NCBI GenBank assembly: GCA_900545525.1
Contig: UQZX01000048.1
Coordinates: 1 to 14,229 of the forward strand
Direction of reading: 5' to 3'
Length of the DNA stretch: 14,229 nt
From: an uncultured Prevotella sp.
Lineage (GTDB): Bacteria > Bacteroidota > Bacteroidia > Bacteroidales > Bacteroidaceae
The notes under the pieces were generated by a model. The model was not told the origin of the DNA and searched no databases. It saw only the letters and a list, made by a program, of their open reading frames with translations. The position numbers and the translations under genes are program-made. Within the stretch, counting starts at the first letter, position 1, and each line of letters begins with the position of its first letter. Of this stretch, positions 1 to 8,054 are shown piece after piece.

Positions 1-2
1 AG

Positions 3-62
3 GCTGCACAGCTGCCGAAAGGCATCTACGTCCGCAACGGCAGGAAGTTCATCGTGAGATAA
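3..62 (+). CDS. 3' end of a gene ending in a type IX secretion-like C-terminal tail (partial)
   Basis: The window opens inside a reading frame that reads AAQLPKGIYVRNGRKFIVR and stops at TAA 60-62. The pattern LPKGIYV-x-NGRKFIV-R resembles the last strand of the C-terminal sorting domain carried by proteins exported through the Bacteroidetes type IX secretion system, where a GxY motif is followed by a short basic-hydrophobic end. This suggests a secreted or surface protein whose body lies upstream of the window. Only 19 residues are visible, so the function of the protein cannot be named, and the tail assignment rests on a short motif. Confidence 0.6.
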   Translation, partial: AAQLPKGIYVRNGRKFIVR

Positions 63-123
63 CCATCTCCGGCTGCTGTCAGGTATATTCATTACTTACA
101 CATATACACTTAAACAGAATAAG

Positions 124-321
124 ATGATGCAACGACATAAATATACAAGACCTAAAATAGAGGTGATAGAAGTCTGTTTCGAAGGAGCTATCATGGAACC
201 TTCAAAATGGGGTGTAGGCGAAGATCCCCCTAAAGACATACACGAGGGCAATCCTCCGGGAGCCAAGGAAAATCCGGAAAGCATCCGAAACCTTTGGGAT
301 GATGAAGACTCTGAATGGTAG
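124..321 (+). CDS. Small hypothetical protein, 65 aa, acidic C-terminus
   Basis: This 65-residue frame starts with two consecutive ATG codons (124 and 127), 61 bp after the preceding stop. It has no signal peptide and no membrane segment. The N-terminus is basic (residues 3-11, QRHKYTRPK), followed by a short hydrophobic strand IEVIEVCFEGAIM with a single cysteine, then a Pro/Gly-rich middle and a very acidic aromatic end (WDDEDSEW). The opening resembles the many small Bacteroidetes proteins that begin K-Y-x-x-P-x-(I/V)-x-V-x-E, whose role is unknown; some are suspected peptide precursors or cell-surface accessory proteins. No TAnnTTTG box was found just upstream, so it may be read through from the preceding gene. 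A long hairpin follows 8 bp after the stop. I do not recognise a function. Confidence 0.6.
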   Translation: MMQRHKYTRPKIEVIEVCFEGAIMEPSKWGVGEDPPKDIHEGNPPGAKENPESIRNLWDDEDSEW

Positions 322-329
322 ATATATCA

Positions 330-387
330 AAATGTGAAGTACACCCTAAAAGCCAGATATAGGACTTTTAGGGTGCACTTCACATTT
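330..387. terminator. Long hairpin, probable bidirectional terminator
   Basis: Arms of 23 nt at 330-352 and 365-387 pair with a single A-C mismatch around a 12-nt loop. Each arm begins with A-rich and ends with T-rich bases, so a transcript from either strand ends the stem in U residues. It lies between the small plus-strand gene (ends 321) and the minus-strand luxS (ends 474), as expected for a shared terminator of convergent genes. The stem is longer than usual for an intrinsic terminator. Confidence 0.75.
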
Positions 388-473
388 ATATATAACCTCT
401 TTTTATGTTAGCCTTATATATTTAGTATTTGGTTGCAGCATTGTTTTTAATGCGGCAGTTTTAGCGATAGCTC

Positions 474-953
474 CTATTCCGGATATACAAGGTTCTCCTC
501 TTTAATGCAGTTGAGAATCTCTTCCAGATACTTTCTTGCTTCAAGCTTAGCCATCGGCAAGTCGTGGAGAAGCCAGTTGCCGCAGTCTTGCGGTGCCGCT
601 CCTGGTATATTCCCGTCAAATTCGGCAATGAAGCGGAATGTGCGCTTCATCAGCTCTACTATGTCCTTTGATTCATAGTTGCCGCGTATCAGCAGGTAGT
701 TGCCTGTCAGGCATCCCATCGGTCCCCAATATATTATCCTGTCGCGCCATTCCTCGTCGTTGCGCAGATATGTTGCGGCAAGATGCTCTATGGTGTGCAG
801 TGCCCCGTTGTGCAGTGCCGGCTCGCGGTTCGGCTCCTTCATGCGTATGTCGAAGGTAGTAACGGTTTCTCCTCCCACGCTGTCCTTGCGCGAGACGTAT
901 ATGCCGCGCAGCAGGCGGTTGTGGTCTATTGTAAAGCTTGGTATCTTTTTCAT
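474..953 (-). CDS. luxS: S-ribosylhomocysteine lyase (AI-2 synthase) LuxS
   Basis: LuxS is a cytoplasmic metalloenzyme that cleaves S-ribosylhomocysteine to homocysteine and 4,5-dihydroxy-2,3-pentanedione, which cyclises to autoinducer AI-2. The 159-residue product has the usual family length. The metal site is complete: HTIEH at residues 53-57 supplies His53, the base Glu56 and His57, and Cys124 in PQDCGNW is the third ligand. The catalytic Cys81 lies in GPMGCLTGNY, and Arg37 in TFDIRMK matches the substrate-binding arginine. The N-terminal FTIDHNRL segment is also typical. It follows mtnN on the same strand after 95 bp, and MtnN makes its substrate, so the two probably form one transcription unit read from the promoter at 1764-1757. 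No separate TAnnTTTG box was seen in the gap, which is filled by a 9-bp tandem repeat. Confidence 0.97.
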   Translation of the reverse strand: MKKIPSFTIDHNRLLRGIYVSRKDSVGGETVTTFDIRMKEPNREPALHNGALHTIEHLAATYLRNDEEWRDRIIYWGPMGCLTGNYLLIRGNYESKDIVELMKRTFRFIAEFDGNIPGAAPQDCGNWLLHDLPMAKLEARKYLEEILNCIKEENLVYPE

Positions 954-965
954 AATTGTTTTATT

Positions 966-1028
966 GGGTTGATAGGGCTAATATGGCAAATAGGTCTAAT
1001 AAGACTAATATGGCTAATATGACTGATA
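966..1028. repeat. 9-bp tandem repeat, seven imperfect units, between mtnN and luxS
   Basis: Seven contiguous 9-mers (gggttgata, gggctaata, tggcaaata, ggtctaata, agactaata, tggctaata, tgactgata) follow the consensus NGRCTAATA without any gap. The array fills most of the spacer between mtnN and luxS. A related 9-bp array lies at 12105-12167. It is too diverged to look like a recent slippage product. Confidence 0.8.
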
Positions 1029-1048
1029 GTAAGACCCACACGGCTTAT

Positions 1049-1732
1049 TTATATTGCTGCCAGAAACTTCTTTGTAACGTTGAACGAGCCTTCTGCCATT
1101 CGTGCCCAGAAGTCGAAATATTGTGACGCGTTGTTGTCTTTGAGCGGAATGTCGCTGATAATGCGGAAACTGATGAACGGCACGCCGTATATATGGCATG
1201 TCTGTGCAATGGAACAGCTCTCCATGTCTACTGCCGTGGCTTCCGGAAAACTGTTGAGAATGGAACGCATCTTCTCGCGGGAGTCTACAAACCACTCACC
1301 GCTTACAATCATTCCCGCGTGTATTTGCGTGTCGCTTTCAATGGCAAGAGCCTTTTCGACAAGCCTTTCGGGAGCCTTGAACTTCTCGGGCATTCCCATT
1401 ATCTGTCCGCGCTGGCATTCGCTTCCGCAATAGGCATCATGGTATATGTAAGAAGTCCCCACAACCACGTCCGTCACGTTCAGCGTCACGTCGGCACCTC
1501 CTGCCACTCCCGTTGATATTATAAGGTCAGGATGATAGTTGTTAATCATCTCCACGGCACCGATTGCAGAGTTTACCTTGCCTATTCCGCACTGTTGCAT
1601 TACGATGACCTTGTCTCCGATGTTTCCTATTATAAAGTCCTTGCAGTTGTGGCGTTCGGTGGAAGTGTCGTCAAGCAGCGTGCGCAGCTCAACAAGCTCT
1701 TTCTCCATTGCCACGATAATTCCTATCTTCAT
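1049..1732 (-). CDS. mtnN: 5'-methylthioadenosine/S-adenosylhomocysteine nucleosidase
   Basis: This cytoplasmic enzyme hydrolyses S-adenosylhomocysteine and methylthioadenosine, releasing adenine and the S-ribosyl thiol. It removes an inhibitor of methyltransferases and supplies S-ribosylhomocysteine to LuxS next door. The product has 227 residues, close to the family's ~230. Catalytic residues are in place: Glu12 in MKIGIIVAMEKE, the ribose-binding Met170-Glu171 in AVDMES, and Asp194 in FRIISD; the STGVAGG loop is at 73-79. The ATG at 1732 is chosen because the family begins MKIGII-AM; a start 9 codons upstream (1759) would add MRCFTTLRQ, which is foreign to the family and would overlap the -7 box. 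The transcript probably starts near 1750 and continues into luxS. Confidence 0.95.
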   Translation of the reverse strand: MKIGIIVAMEKELVELRTLLDDTSTERHNCKDFIIGNIGDKVIVMQQCGIGKVNSAIGAVEMINNYHPDLIISTGVAGGADVTLNVTDVVVGTSYIYHDAYCGSECQRGQIMGMPEKFKAPERLVEKALAIESDTQIHAGMIVSGEWFVDSREKMRSILNSFPEATAVDMESCSIAQTCHIYGVPFISFRIISDIPLKDNNASQYFDFWARMAEGSFNVTKKFLAAI

Positions 1733-1756
1733 TTGCCGTAATGTTGTAAAACAGCG

Positions 1757-1764
1757 CAAAATTA
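1757..1764 (-). promoter_or_regulatory. Bacteroidetes-type -7 box for mtnN-luxS
   Basis: On the minus strand the sequence reads TAATTTTG (1764 down to 1757), a full match to the TAnnTTTG -7 element of the Bacteroidetes primary sigma factor. It lies 24 bp before the chosen mtnN ATG, giving a leader of roughly 18 nt. No good TTG -33 element was seen at the usual distance, so the call rests on the -7 box and position. Confidence 0.55.
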
Positions 1765-1783
1765 CAACTTTTTCTATAAATAA

Positions 1784-1814
1784 TTGGCTTTATCGCTTGT
1801 TTTAAGTAACTTTG
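1784..1814 (+). promoter_or_regulatory. Promoter of the yfhO-fkp-GSCFA operon
   Basis: A -33 TTG at 1784-1786 and a -7 TAACTTTG at 1807-1814 are separated by 20 bp, matching the Bacteroidetes primary sigma consensus in both sequence and spacing. The predicted start near 1821 leaves a leader of about 31 nt before the ATG at 1852, with no Shine-Dalgarno motif but an A-rich stretch. It is divergent to the mtnN promoter, with the two -7 boxes only about 43 bp apart. Confidence 0.75.
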
Positions 1815-1851
1815 TGGCAATATTTTAATGAAATAATAAACGTTTATATAC

Positions 1852-4350
1852 ATGAAAACTTGGAAACAATATCTGCCGGACGTACTGGCAGTGATACTTT
1901 TTGCAGTTATTTCATTTGCTTATTTTTTTCCTGCCGACATTGAAGGCAAAATCCTTTTCAGGGAAGACTCGGCGGCAAGCAAGGGCGCCGGACACGAAAT
2001 CTCAGAATATAAGGAACGCACGGGCGAGGTCACACGGTGGACAAACGCCGTATTCAGCGGAATGCCGACATATCAGACCGCCCCGTCTTACAGCAGCACC
2101 GACGGGCTTTCTGCCGTGATGAAGGCATATCATCTGTGGCTTCCTGAAAACGTCTGGTATATCTTTGCCTATCTCTTGGGCTTCTATATCCTGCTGCGTG
2201 CGTTCGACTTCAGGCAGATGCTTGCGGCATTGGGTGCGGTGATATGGGCATTCTCAAGTTATTTCTTTATCATCATTGCCGCCGGACATATATGGAAAGT
2301 CATGGCACTTGCCTATCTGCCCCCGCTTATTGCCGGTGTCGTCCTTGCATATAGGGGCAAATATCTGTGGGGACTGATAGTCACGGCGATATTCGCCGCG
2401 TTCGAGGTCAACGCCAACCATGTGCAGATGACCTATTATTACCTGTTCATTATTTTCTTCATGATTGTCGCATGGTTTGTTGATGCCATACGCAACAAGC
2501 GTCTTGTACACTTTGCAAAAGCCACGGGCGTGTGCCTCGCAGGTGCTCTCATAGGCATAAGCATCAATATCAGCAACCTTTATCACACGTGGGAATATTC
2601 CAAAGAGTCCATGCGCGGCAAGAGCGAACTCGTCAAGGCAAATTCGGCAAACCAGACGGACAGCGGTCTGGAGCGCGACTATATAACGCAGTGGAGCTAC
2701 GGAATAAGCGAGACATGGACGCTGCTCGTGCCCAATGCCAAGGGCGGGGCATCGGCTCCGCTGATCTACAGCAGTACGGCAATGAAGCATGCGGACAACA
2801 ACTTCCTTGATATCTACCGGCAGATGGGGCAGTACTGGGGCAACCAGCCCGGAACAAGCGGTCCGGTATATGTCGGCGCATTTGTGCTGATGCTGTTCAT
2901 TCTCGGGCTTTTCATCGTCAAGGGACCAATTAAGTGGGCACTTCTCGGAGCCACGATATTATCCATACTGCTGTCGTGGGGACATAATTTCATGCCTCTT
3001 ACCGACCTCTTTATCGACTACATGCCGATGTATTCCAAGTTCCGCACGGTGGCATCCATACTTGTCATTGCCGAGTTTACCATACCCCTTCTTGCCATGC
3101 TGGCATTGAAGAAGATTTTGGACGACCCCGAAACACTCTCCCTTAATATTAAATATGTGTACGCATCCTTCGGGCTTACCGGAGGCTTTGCCCTTCTTTT
3201 CGCCCTTATGCCCTCGGTGTTCTTCTCTGAGTTCGTGTCGGCGATGGAGATGCACCAGCTCAGCCAGCTTCCCGCCGAATATCTCAATCCGCTGCTTGCC
3301 AACCTCCGCGAGATGCGTATGGCCGTGTTCTCAGCCGACTGCTGGCGCTCGTTCTGGATAATAGCGGCAGGCACCCTGCTCCTTTTCCTCTTCAAGATGC
3401 GCAAGATAAAGGCAGAGTATATGGTCGGTGCAATCCTTGTGCTGTGTCTTGCCGACATGTGGCAGGTGAACAAACGCTATCTCAACAACGACATGTTTGT
3501 AAACAAGAGCGTGCGTGAGACACCGGTGCAGCTCACACCCGCAGACGAGATTATATTGCAGGACAAGGAGAACTGCGGCAACCACCGCGTGCTCAATTTG
3601 TCGACAAATACCTTCAACGAGAACGAGACGTCGTACTATCACAAGAGTATCGGAGGCTATCATGCGGCAAAGCTCCGCCGCTATCAGGAACTTGCCGATG
3701 CCTATATCCGGCAGGAGATGAGCGGTGTGATGAAGGCTATAGCCGAAGCAGGCGGCGACATGACGCAGATTAACGGCGACTCGGTGTGCCCGGTCCTCAA
3801 CATGCTCAATACAAAATACTTCATCGTCCCCCTTCAGGACAACAAGACCATACCCATACAGAACCCGTATACCTACGGCAATGCATGGTTTGTCGACAAG
3901 ATAACCTATGTCGACAATGCCAACGACGAGCTGTCTGCCGTGGGCAAGATCAGTCTCAGACATGAGGCTGTGGCAGACAATCGGTTCAAAGACGTGCTCG
4001 GCGACACCAAGGTGCAGGACAACACATCCATCGTCAGCATAACACAGTGTGAGCCTAACCATCTTAAATACACCGTAAAGTCTGCCACCGGCGGCATAAT
4101 AGTGTTCTCGGAGGTGTATTATCCCGGATGGACGGCAACCATAGACGGCAAGCCGGCAGAGCTCGGGCGTGTAAACTACGTGCTCCGTGCCCTCAACGTA
4201 GGTGCCGGAAATCACGAAGTGGAACTTGATTTCCATCCGCAGTCCATATCCGTTACCGAAACGGTTGCATACATAGCCTATGCCCTCCTGCTGGCTGTTA
4301 TTATATTAATGGTATTGTTGAACGGACGAAATAAACAGAAGAAGCAATGA
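1852..4350 (+). CDS. YfhO-family polytopic membrane protein
   Basis: The 832-residue product is an integral membrane protein with an N-terminal helix (about residues 8-28), many further helices up to about residue 540, a large non-membrane C-terminal domain (about 545-800) and a last helix at about 806-828 followed by a basic end (NGRNKQKKQ). The C-terminal region with VYYPGWTATIDGKP and a closing GNHEVELDFHP is characteristic of the YfhO family. In Firmicutes, YfhO proteins act as GT-C-type glycosyltransferases that decorate lipoteichoic acid from lipid-linked sugars. The first outside loop here is acidic (Asp29, Glu31, Glu38, Asp39), as expected for a GT-C active site, although the catalytic residue is not proven. 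It overlaps fkp by 4 bp (ATGA), which implies translational coupling. I infer a role in moving sugar onto an envelope glycan, perhaps fucose; the true acceptor is unknown. Confidence 0.85.
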   Translation: MKTWKQYLPDVLAVILFAVISFAYFFPADIEGKILFREDSAASKGAGHEISEYKERTGEVTRWTNAVFSGMPTYQTAPSYSSTDGLSAVMKAYHLWLPENVWYIFAYLLGFYILLRAFDFRQMLAALGAVIWAFSSYFFIIIAAGHIWKVMALAYLPPLIAGVVLAYRGKYLWGLIVTAIFAAFEVNANHVQMTYYYLFIIFFMIVAWFVDAIRNKRLVHFAKATGVCLAGALIGISINISNLYHTWEYSKESMRGKSELVKANSANQTDSGLERDYITQWSYGISETWTLLVPNAKGGASAPLIYSSTAMKHADNNFLDIYRQMGQYWGNQPGTSGPVYVGAFVLMLFILGLFIVKGPIKWALLGATILSILLSWGHNFMPLTDLFIDYMPMYSKFRTVASILVIAEFTIPLLAMLALKKILDDPETLSLNIKYVYASFGLTGGFALLFALMPSVFFSEFVSAMEMHQLSQLPAEYLNPLLANLREMRMAVFSADCWRSFWIIAAGTLLLFLFKMRKIKAEYMVGAILVLCLADMWQVNKRYLNNDMFVNKSVRETPVQLTPADEIILQDKENCGNHRVLNLSTNTFNENETSYYHKSIGGYHAAKLRRYQELADAYIRQEMSGVMKAIAEAGGDMTQINGDSVCPVLNMLNTKYFIVPLQDNKTIPIQNPYTYGNAWFVDKITYVDNANDELSAVGKISLRHEAVADNRFKDVLGDTKVQDNTSIVSITQCEPNHLKYTVKSATGGIIVFSEVYYPGWTATIDGKPAELGRVNYVLRALNVGAGNHEVELDFHPQSISVTETVAYIAYALLLAVIILMVLLNGRNKQKKQ

Positions 4351-7190
4351 AAAAACTATTGTCACTACCGCCAAATCTTGTAAATTGTTTTCATGATGTG
4401 ACCGGATACGACCGCTCCGACTGGTTCTGTACCAACGACCCCGTAGGTCATAAGCTGGGTTCCGGCGGAGGCTCCACATGGCTGCTGCAGTCGTGTTATG
4501 AGGAAATGTCGGAGGGAGAGACCTTCGACGAGTGGATGAAAAAAGACAAGCGGCTGCTTCTTCATGCCGGCGGACAGAGCCGCCGCCTGCCCGCCTACGC
4601 CCCGTCCGGCAAGATACTTACCCCCATTCCCGTGTTCCGCTGGGAGCGCGGGCAGCGCCTTTCGCAGGATTTGCTGTCATTGCAGATACCACTTTACGAG
4701 CGCATAATGGACATGGCGCCGGACAATATCCACACGATGATTGTCAGCGGCGATGTATATATCCGCGCCACGAAGCCCCTGCAGGCTGTGCCCGATGCCG
4801 ACGTAGTGTGCTACGGGCTTTGGCTCGGACCAGAAATAGCCACGGACCACGGAGTGTTTGTGTCGCGCCGCGACACATCGTCCGTGCTTGAGTGTATGAT
4901 GCAGAAGCCTTCGATAAAGACGCTCGGCGAGTTGCTCAAGTCACATTTCTACCTTACCGACATAGGCATCTGGCTTCTCAGCGACCGTGCCGTCAAGGTC
5001 CTTATGGAACGTTCCATGCGCAACGGTGAGATAATCAACTATGATTTATATTCCGAATTCGGCTGTGCCCTCGGTTCAAATCCCGGGATAAAGGATGATG
5101 AGCTGAACAGCCTCAAGGTTGCCGTGCTGCCGCTTCCCGGCGGAGAGTTCTATCATTACGGCACAAGCCACGAGATAATATCGTCCACGCTTGCCGTTCA
5201 GAACCTTGTGAACGACCAGCGCGAGATAATGCACCACTCGCTCAAGCCGCATCCGGCAATGTTTGTGCAGAATGCCGTTGTCAGGACTTCGATAACTGAG
5301 GCAAACCAAAATCTGTGGATAGAGAACAGCTGGGTGGGGGAGAAGTGGACCCTTGCCCATGAGAATATAATAACGGGCGTGCCCCGAAACGACTGGCACG
5401 TCGCGCTCCGTCCGGGCGACTGTGTCGATGTTGTGCCTGTCGGTGAGGGCGAATATGTGGTGCGTCCATACGGCTTCGACGACAAGTTCCGCGGAAGCCT
5501 GCACGATGAAACCACGCTGTTTCTCGGCAAGCCCTTCCGTGAGTGGGCATCCGTGCGCGGCATCGACATTGACGCGATAGACGGCAGCGCCGACCTGCAG
5601 TCTGCACGTATATTCCCCGCATGCGAAAGCCTTGACGATGCCGGACTGCTTTTGCGCTGGATGCTCAACGAGCCGGAGCTTGGCGACGATGCAAGGACAC
5701 TGTGGATTGAGGCGCGCAAGCTCAGTGCGGACGACATTTCCAATGAGGCGTGCCTGTCAAGGCTTACGGCTCAGCGCAATGAATTCCGTGCCGGCAACTG
5801 GCGTGCCATAGCAGACAATTACGAGCACAGCGTGTTCTACCAGTTAGACCTGTGCCATGCCGCCAAGGAATATTCGCTATACAACATTCCTGAGCCCAGG
5901 GCTCTTGCCGCCGGTGCCCCGCTGCTTACGCAGATACACGACAGCATGTTCCGTTCGGAGCTGTCACGCCTGAAGGGAGAAGAATGCCGGGCGGCGGAGG
6001 AAAAGGCGTTCGGCTTGTTGCGTGAGGGACTTACCGAGCGCGTCCTGTCAGAGAGACAGTCGCCTGTGATGTCCGTCTACAACGACCAGATTGTATGGGG
6101 ACGCAGTCCGGTGCGCATCGACATAGCCGGAGGATGGACCGACACGCCCCCGTATTGCCTTATGGAAGGCGGCAGCGTGATAAACCTTGCAATAGAGCTT
6201 AACGGTCAGCCGCCGTTGCAGACATACGTGCGCCCCTGCAAGGAACATAAGATAATATTGAGGAGCATAGACCTCGGTGCGATGGAAACGATAAGCACAT
6301 ACGAAGAGCTTGCCGACTTCCGCCACGTGGGCAGCCCCTTCTCCATACCCAAGGCGGCACTTGCGCTTGCCGGTTTCCTGCCCGGTTTCTCCACGGAAGA
6401 GTACGGCACGCTCGGGCAGCAGCTTGAATCATTCGGCTGCGGTATAGAGCTTACGCTGCTTTCGGCTATTCCGGCAGGCAGCGGACTCGGCACGAGCAGC
6501 GTGCTGGCGGCTACGGTGCTCGGGGCATTGAACGATTTCTGCGGGCTTATGTGGGACAAGACGGAGATAGGCAGCCGCACCCTTGTGCTCGAACAGCTGC
6601 TTACCACCGGCGGAGGGTGGCAGGACCAGTTCGGCGGAATATTGCAGGGCATAAAGCTGTTGCAGACCGAGCGCGGCTTCGACCAGGCTCCCACGGTGCG
6701 CTGGCTGCCGTCCGACATATACACGCGCCCCGAATACAACGCGTGCCATCTGCTCTATTACACCGGCATAACGCGCACGGCAAAGAAAATCCTTGCCGAG
6801 ATTGTGCGCCGCATGTTCCTCAACCATAACTCAGAGCTGGCTTTGCTGCGCGAGATGAAGAACCATGTGTACGACATGTACGAGGCTATACAGCGTGCAG
6901 ACTTCACGCAGATGGGACACCTCGTAAGGAAGACATGGCAGCAGAACCAGGCAATAGACAGCGGCACGAACCCCGATGCCGTGCGCCGGATAACGTCGCA
7001 GATAGACGACCTGTGCCTCGGATACAAGCTTTCGGGTGCCGGTGGAGGCGGCTATCTCTACATGGTTGCAAAGGATCCCGATGCCGCAGCACGCATACGC
7101 ACAATCCTTAATTCCAACCGTCCCAATGCCAATGCACGTTTCGTTGAGATGTCGCTGAGCGACAAGGGATTGCAGGTAAGCAGGAGCTGA
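4347..7190 (+). CDS. fkp: Bifunctional L-fucokinase / fucose-1-phosphate guanylyltransferase Fkp
   Basis: Fkp converts L-fucose with ATP to fucose-1-phosphate and then with GTP to GDP-L-fucose, the donor for fucosylated capsule and glycoproteins; in Bacteroides it lets cells use host fucose directly. The product has 947 residues, essentially the length of the Bacteroides fragilis enzyme. The N-terminal half is the pyrophosphorylase, with HAGGQSRRLPAYAPSGKILT at 73-92 (nucleotide-binding loop and Lys89). The C-terminal half is a GHMP kinase: motif 1 WGRSPVRIDIAGGWTDTPPY at 584-603, the ATP loop PAGSGLGTSS at 709-718, and motif 3 SGAGGGGY at 896-903. The protein ends in SDKGLQVSRS, as in known Fkp. 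The start overlaps the yfhO stop (ATGA), and the next gene follows after 4 bp, so the three are one operon. Confidence 0.97.
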   Translation: MKKLLSLPPNLVNCFHDVTGYDRSDWFCTNDPVGHKLGSGGGSTWLLQSCYEEMSEGETFDEWMKKDKRLLLHAGGQSRRLPAYAPSGKILTPIPVFRWERGQRLSQDLLSLQIPLYERIMDMAPDNIHTMIVSGDVYIRATKPLQAVPDADVVCYGLWLGPEIATDHGVFVSRRDTSSVLECMMQKPSIKTLGELLKSHFYLTDIGIWLLSDRAVKVLMERSMRNGEIINYDLYSEFGCALGSNPGIKDDELNSLKVAVLPLPGGEFYHYGTSHEIISSTLAVQNLVNDQREIMHHSLKPHPAMFVQNAVVRTSITEANQNLWIENSWVGEKWTLAHENIITGVPRNDWHVALRPGDCVDVVPVGEGEYVVRPYGFDDKFRGSLHDETTLFLGKPFREWASVRGIDIDAIDGSADLQSARIFPACESLDDAGLLLRWMLNEPELGDDARTLWIEARKLSADDISNEACLSRLTAQRNEFRAGNWRAIADNYEHSVFYQLDLCHAAKEYSLYNIPEPRALAAGAPLLTQIHDSMFRSELSRLKGEECRAAEEKAFGLLREGLTERVLSERQSPVMSVYNDQIVWGRSPVRIDIAGGWTDTPPYCLMEGGSVINLAIELNGQPPLQTYVRPCKEHKIILRSIDLGAMETISTYEELADFRHVGSPFSIPKAALALAGFLPGFSTEEYGTLGQQLESFGCGIELTLLSAIPAGSGLGTSSVLAATVLGALNDFCGLMWDKTEIGSRTLVLEQLLTTGGGWQDQFGGILQGIKLLQTERGFDQAPTVRWLPSDIYTRPEYNACHLLYYTGITRTAKKILAEIVRRMFLNHNSELALLREMKNHVYDMYEAIQRADFTQMGHLVRKTWQQNQAIDSGTNPDAVRRITSQIDDLCLGYKLSGAGGGGYLYMVAKDPDAAARIRTILNSNRPNANARFVEMSLSDKGLQVSRS

Positions 7191-7194
7191 TGCC

Positions 7195-8001
7195 ATGGAT
7201 TTCCGCACAGAAGTAAATATACCCGCACCCGGCTTTGCCATTCCTCCTTTTGAGGACATGCTGTTTGTCGGTTCGTGCTTTGCCGACAACATAGGAAGCC
7301 GCTTCATTGACTACAAGTTCAGGGCAACGGTAAACCCCTATGGCGTGATGTACAATCCCGCAAGCATACTCCATACGGTGCGCAGGACCGGTGCAGCCCC
7401 TCATGTCGCCGTGCTTACGCTCGGCACAAATCACGTGTATGTGCTCAACTCCACGGGCGAGATAGTGGATAACTGCGCCAAACGTCCGCACAGTCTCTTT
7501 ACCGAGCGCGAGCTTACCGTGGACGAATGCCTCGGCTATCTGTCCGAGGCGGTGGACATCCTTGTGTCGCGGTATGCCGGCGTTAAGGTCATTGTCACGG
7601 TCAGTCCGATACGCTATGCCAAGTACGGCTTTCACGGCAGTGCCCTTTCAAAGGCGGTCCTCCTGCTCGCCGCCGACAAGCTTGTGCGCATGCGCCCTGC
7701 CACTGTCGTCTATTTCCCCGCATACGAGATTGTAAACGATGAGCTTCGCGACTACCGCTTCTATGCCCCGGACATGCTGCATCCTTCCGCTCAGGCGGTG
7801 GAATATATATGGGAGCGATTTTCCGAAACGTTCTTCTCCGGTGCCGCACGTCATTTCATTACGGAATGGCAGCCCATAAAGAAAGCATTGGAGCACAAGC
7901 CGTTCAACCCGGAGTCGGAGGAATACATGATTTTTATGGAAAAGACAAGGGTAAACATAAGCAAACTGGAGGAAAAATACAATGTTAAATTCATGGTGTG
8001 A
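7195..8001 (+). CDS. GSCFA-domain protein (SGNH-hydrolase-like)
   Basis: The 268-residue product carries the family signature GSCFA at 26-30. Read as an SGNH-type enzyme, it shows a candidate nucleophile Ser27, a conserved Gly50 (NPYGVMYNP), Asn79 in LGTNHVY and an Asp193-x-x-His196 pair in DMLHPS, that is, all four SGNH blocks. No signal peptide or membrane helix is visible, so it is probably cytoplasmic. The substrate of GSCFA proteins is not established; an esterase or O-acyl transferase acting on a glycan precursor would fit the operon. It appears shorter than most GSCFA proteins known to me (about 310-330 aa), because little separates SILHTVRR from VAVLTLGTN. The gene starts 4 bp after fkp and closes the operon before a terminator at 8055. 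The product name is firm, the activity inferred. Confidence 0.85.
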   Translation: MDFRTEVNIPAPGFAIPPFEDMLFVGSCFADNIGSRFIDYKFRATVNPYGVMYNPASILHTVRRTGAAPHVAVLTLGTNHVYVLNSTGEIVDNCAKRPHSLFTERELTVDECLGYLSEAVDILVSRYAGVKVIVTVSPIRYAKYGFHGSALSKAVLLLAADKLVRMRPATVVYFPAYEIVNDELRDYRFYAPDMLHPSAQAVEYIWERFSETFFSGAARHFITEWQPIKKALEHKPFNPESEEYMIFMEKTRVNISKLEEKYNVKFMV

Positions 8002-8054
8002 ATGTTAAGAAAAAACACCTTTTTTTGTTCTTATAAATCTCTTGAAATAGAATT

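Noticed and set aside
423..460. A separate luxS terminator
   Set aside because: The stem GCCGCATT/AATGCTGC on the minus strand has a mismatch and no U-run; the hairpin at 330-387 explains termination better.
3331..4236. A 301-codon open frame on the minus strand inside yfhO
   Set aside because: It is antisense to the YfhO C-terminal region, has atypical composition and no family resemblance.
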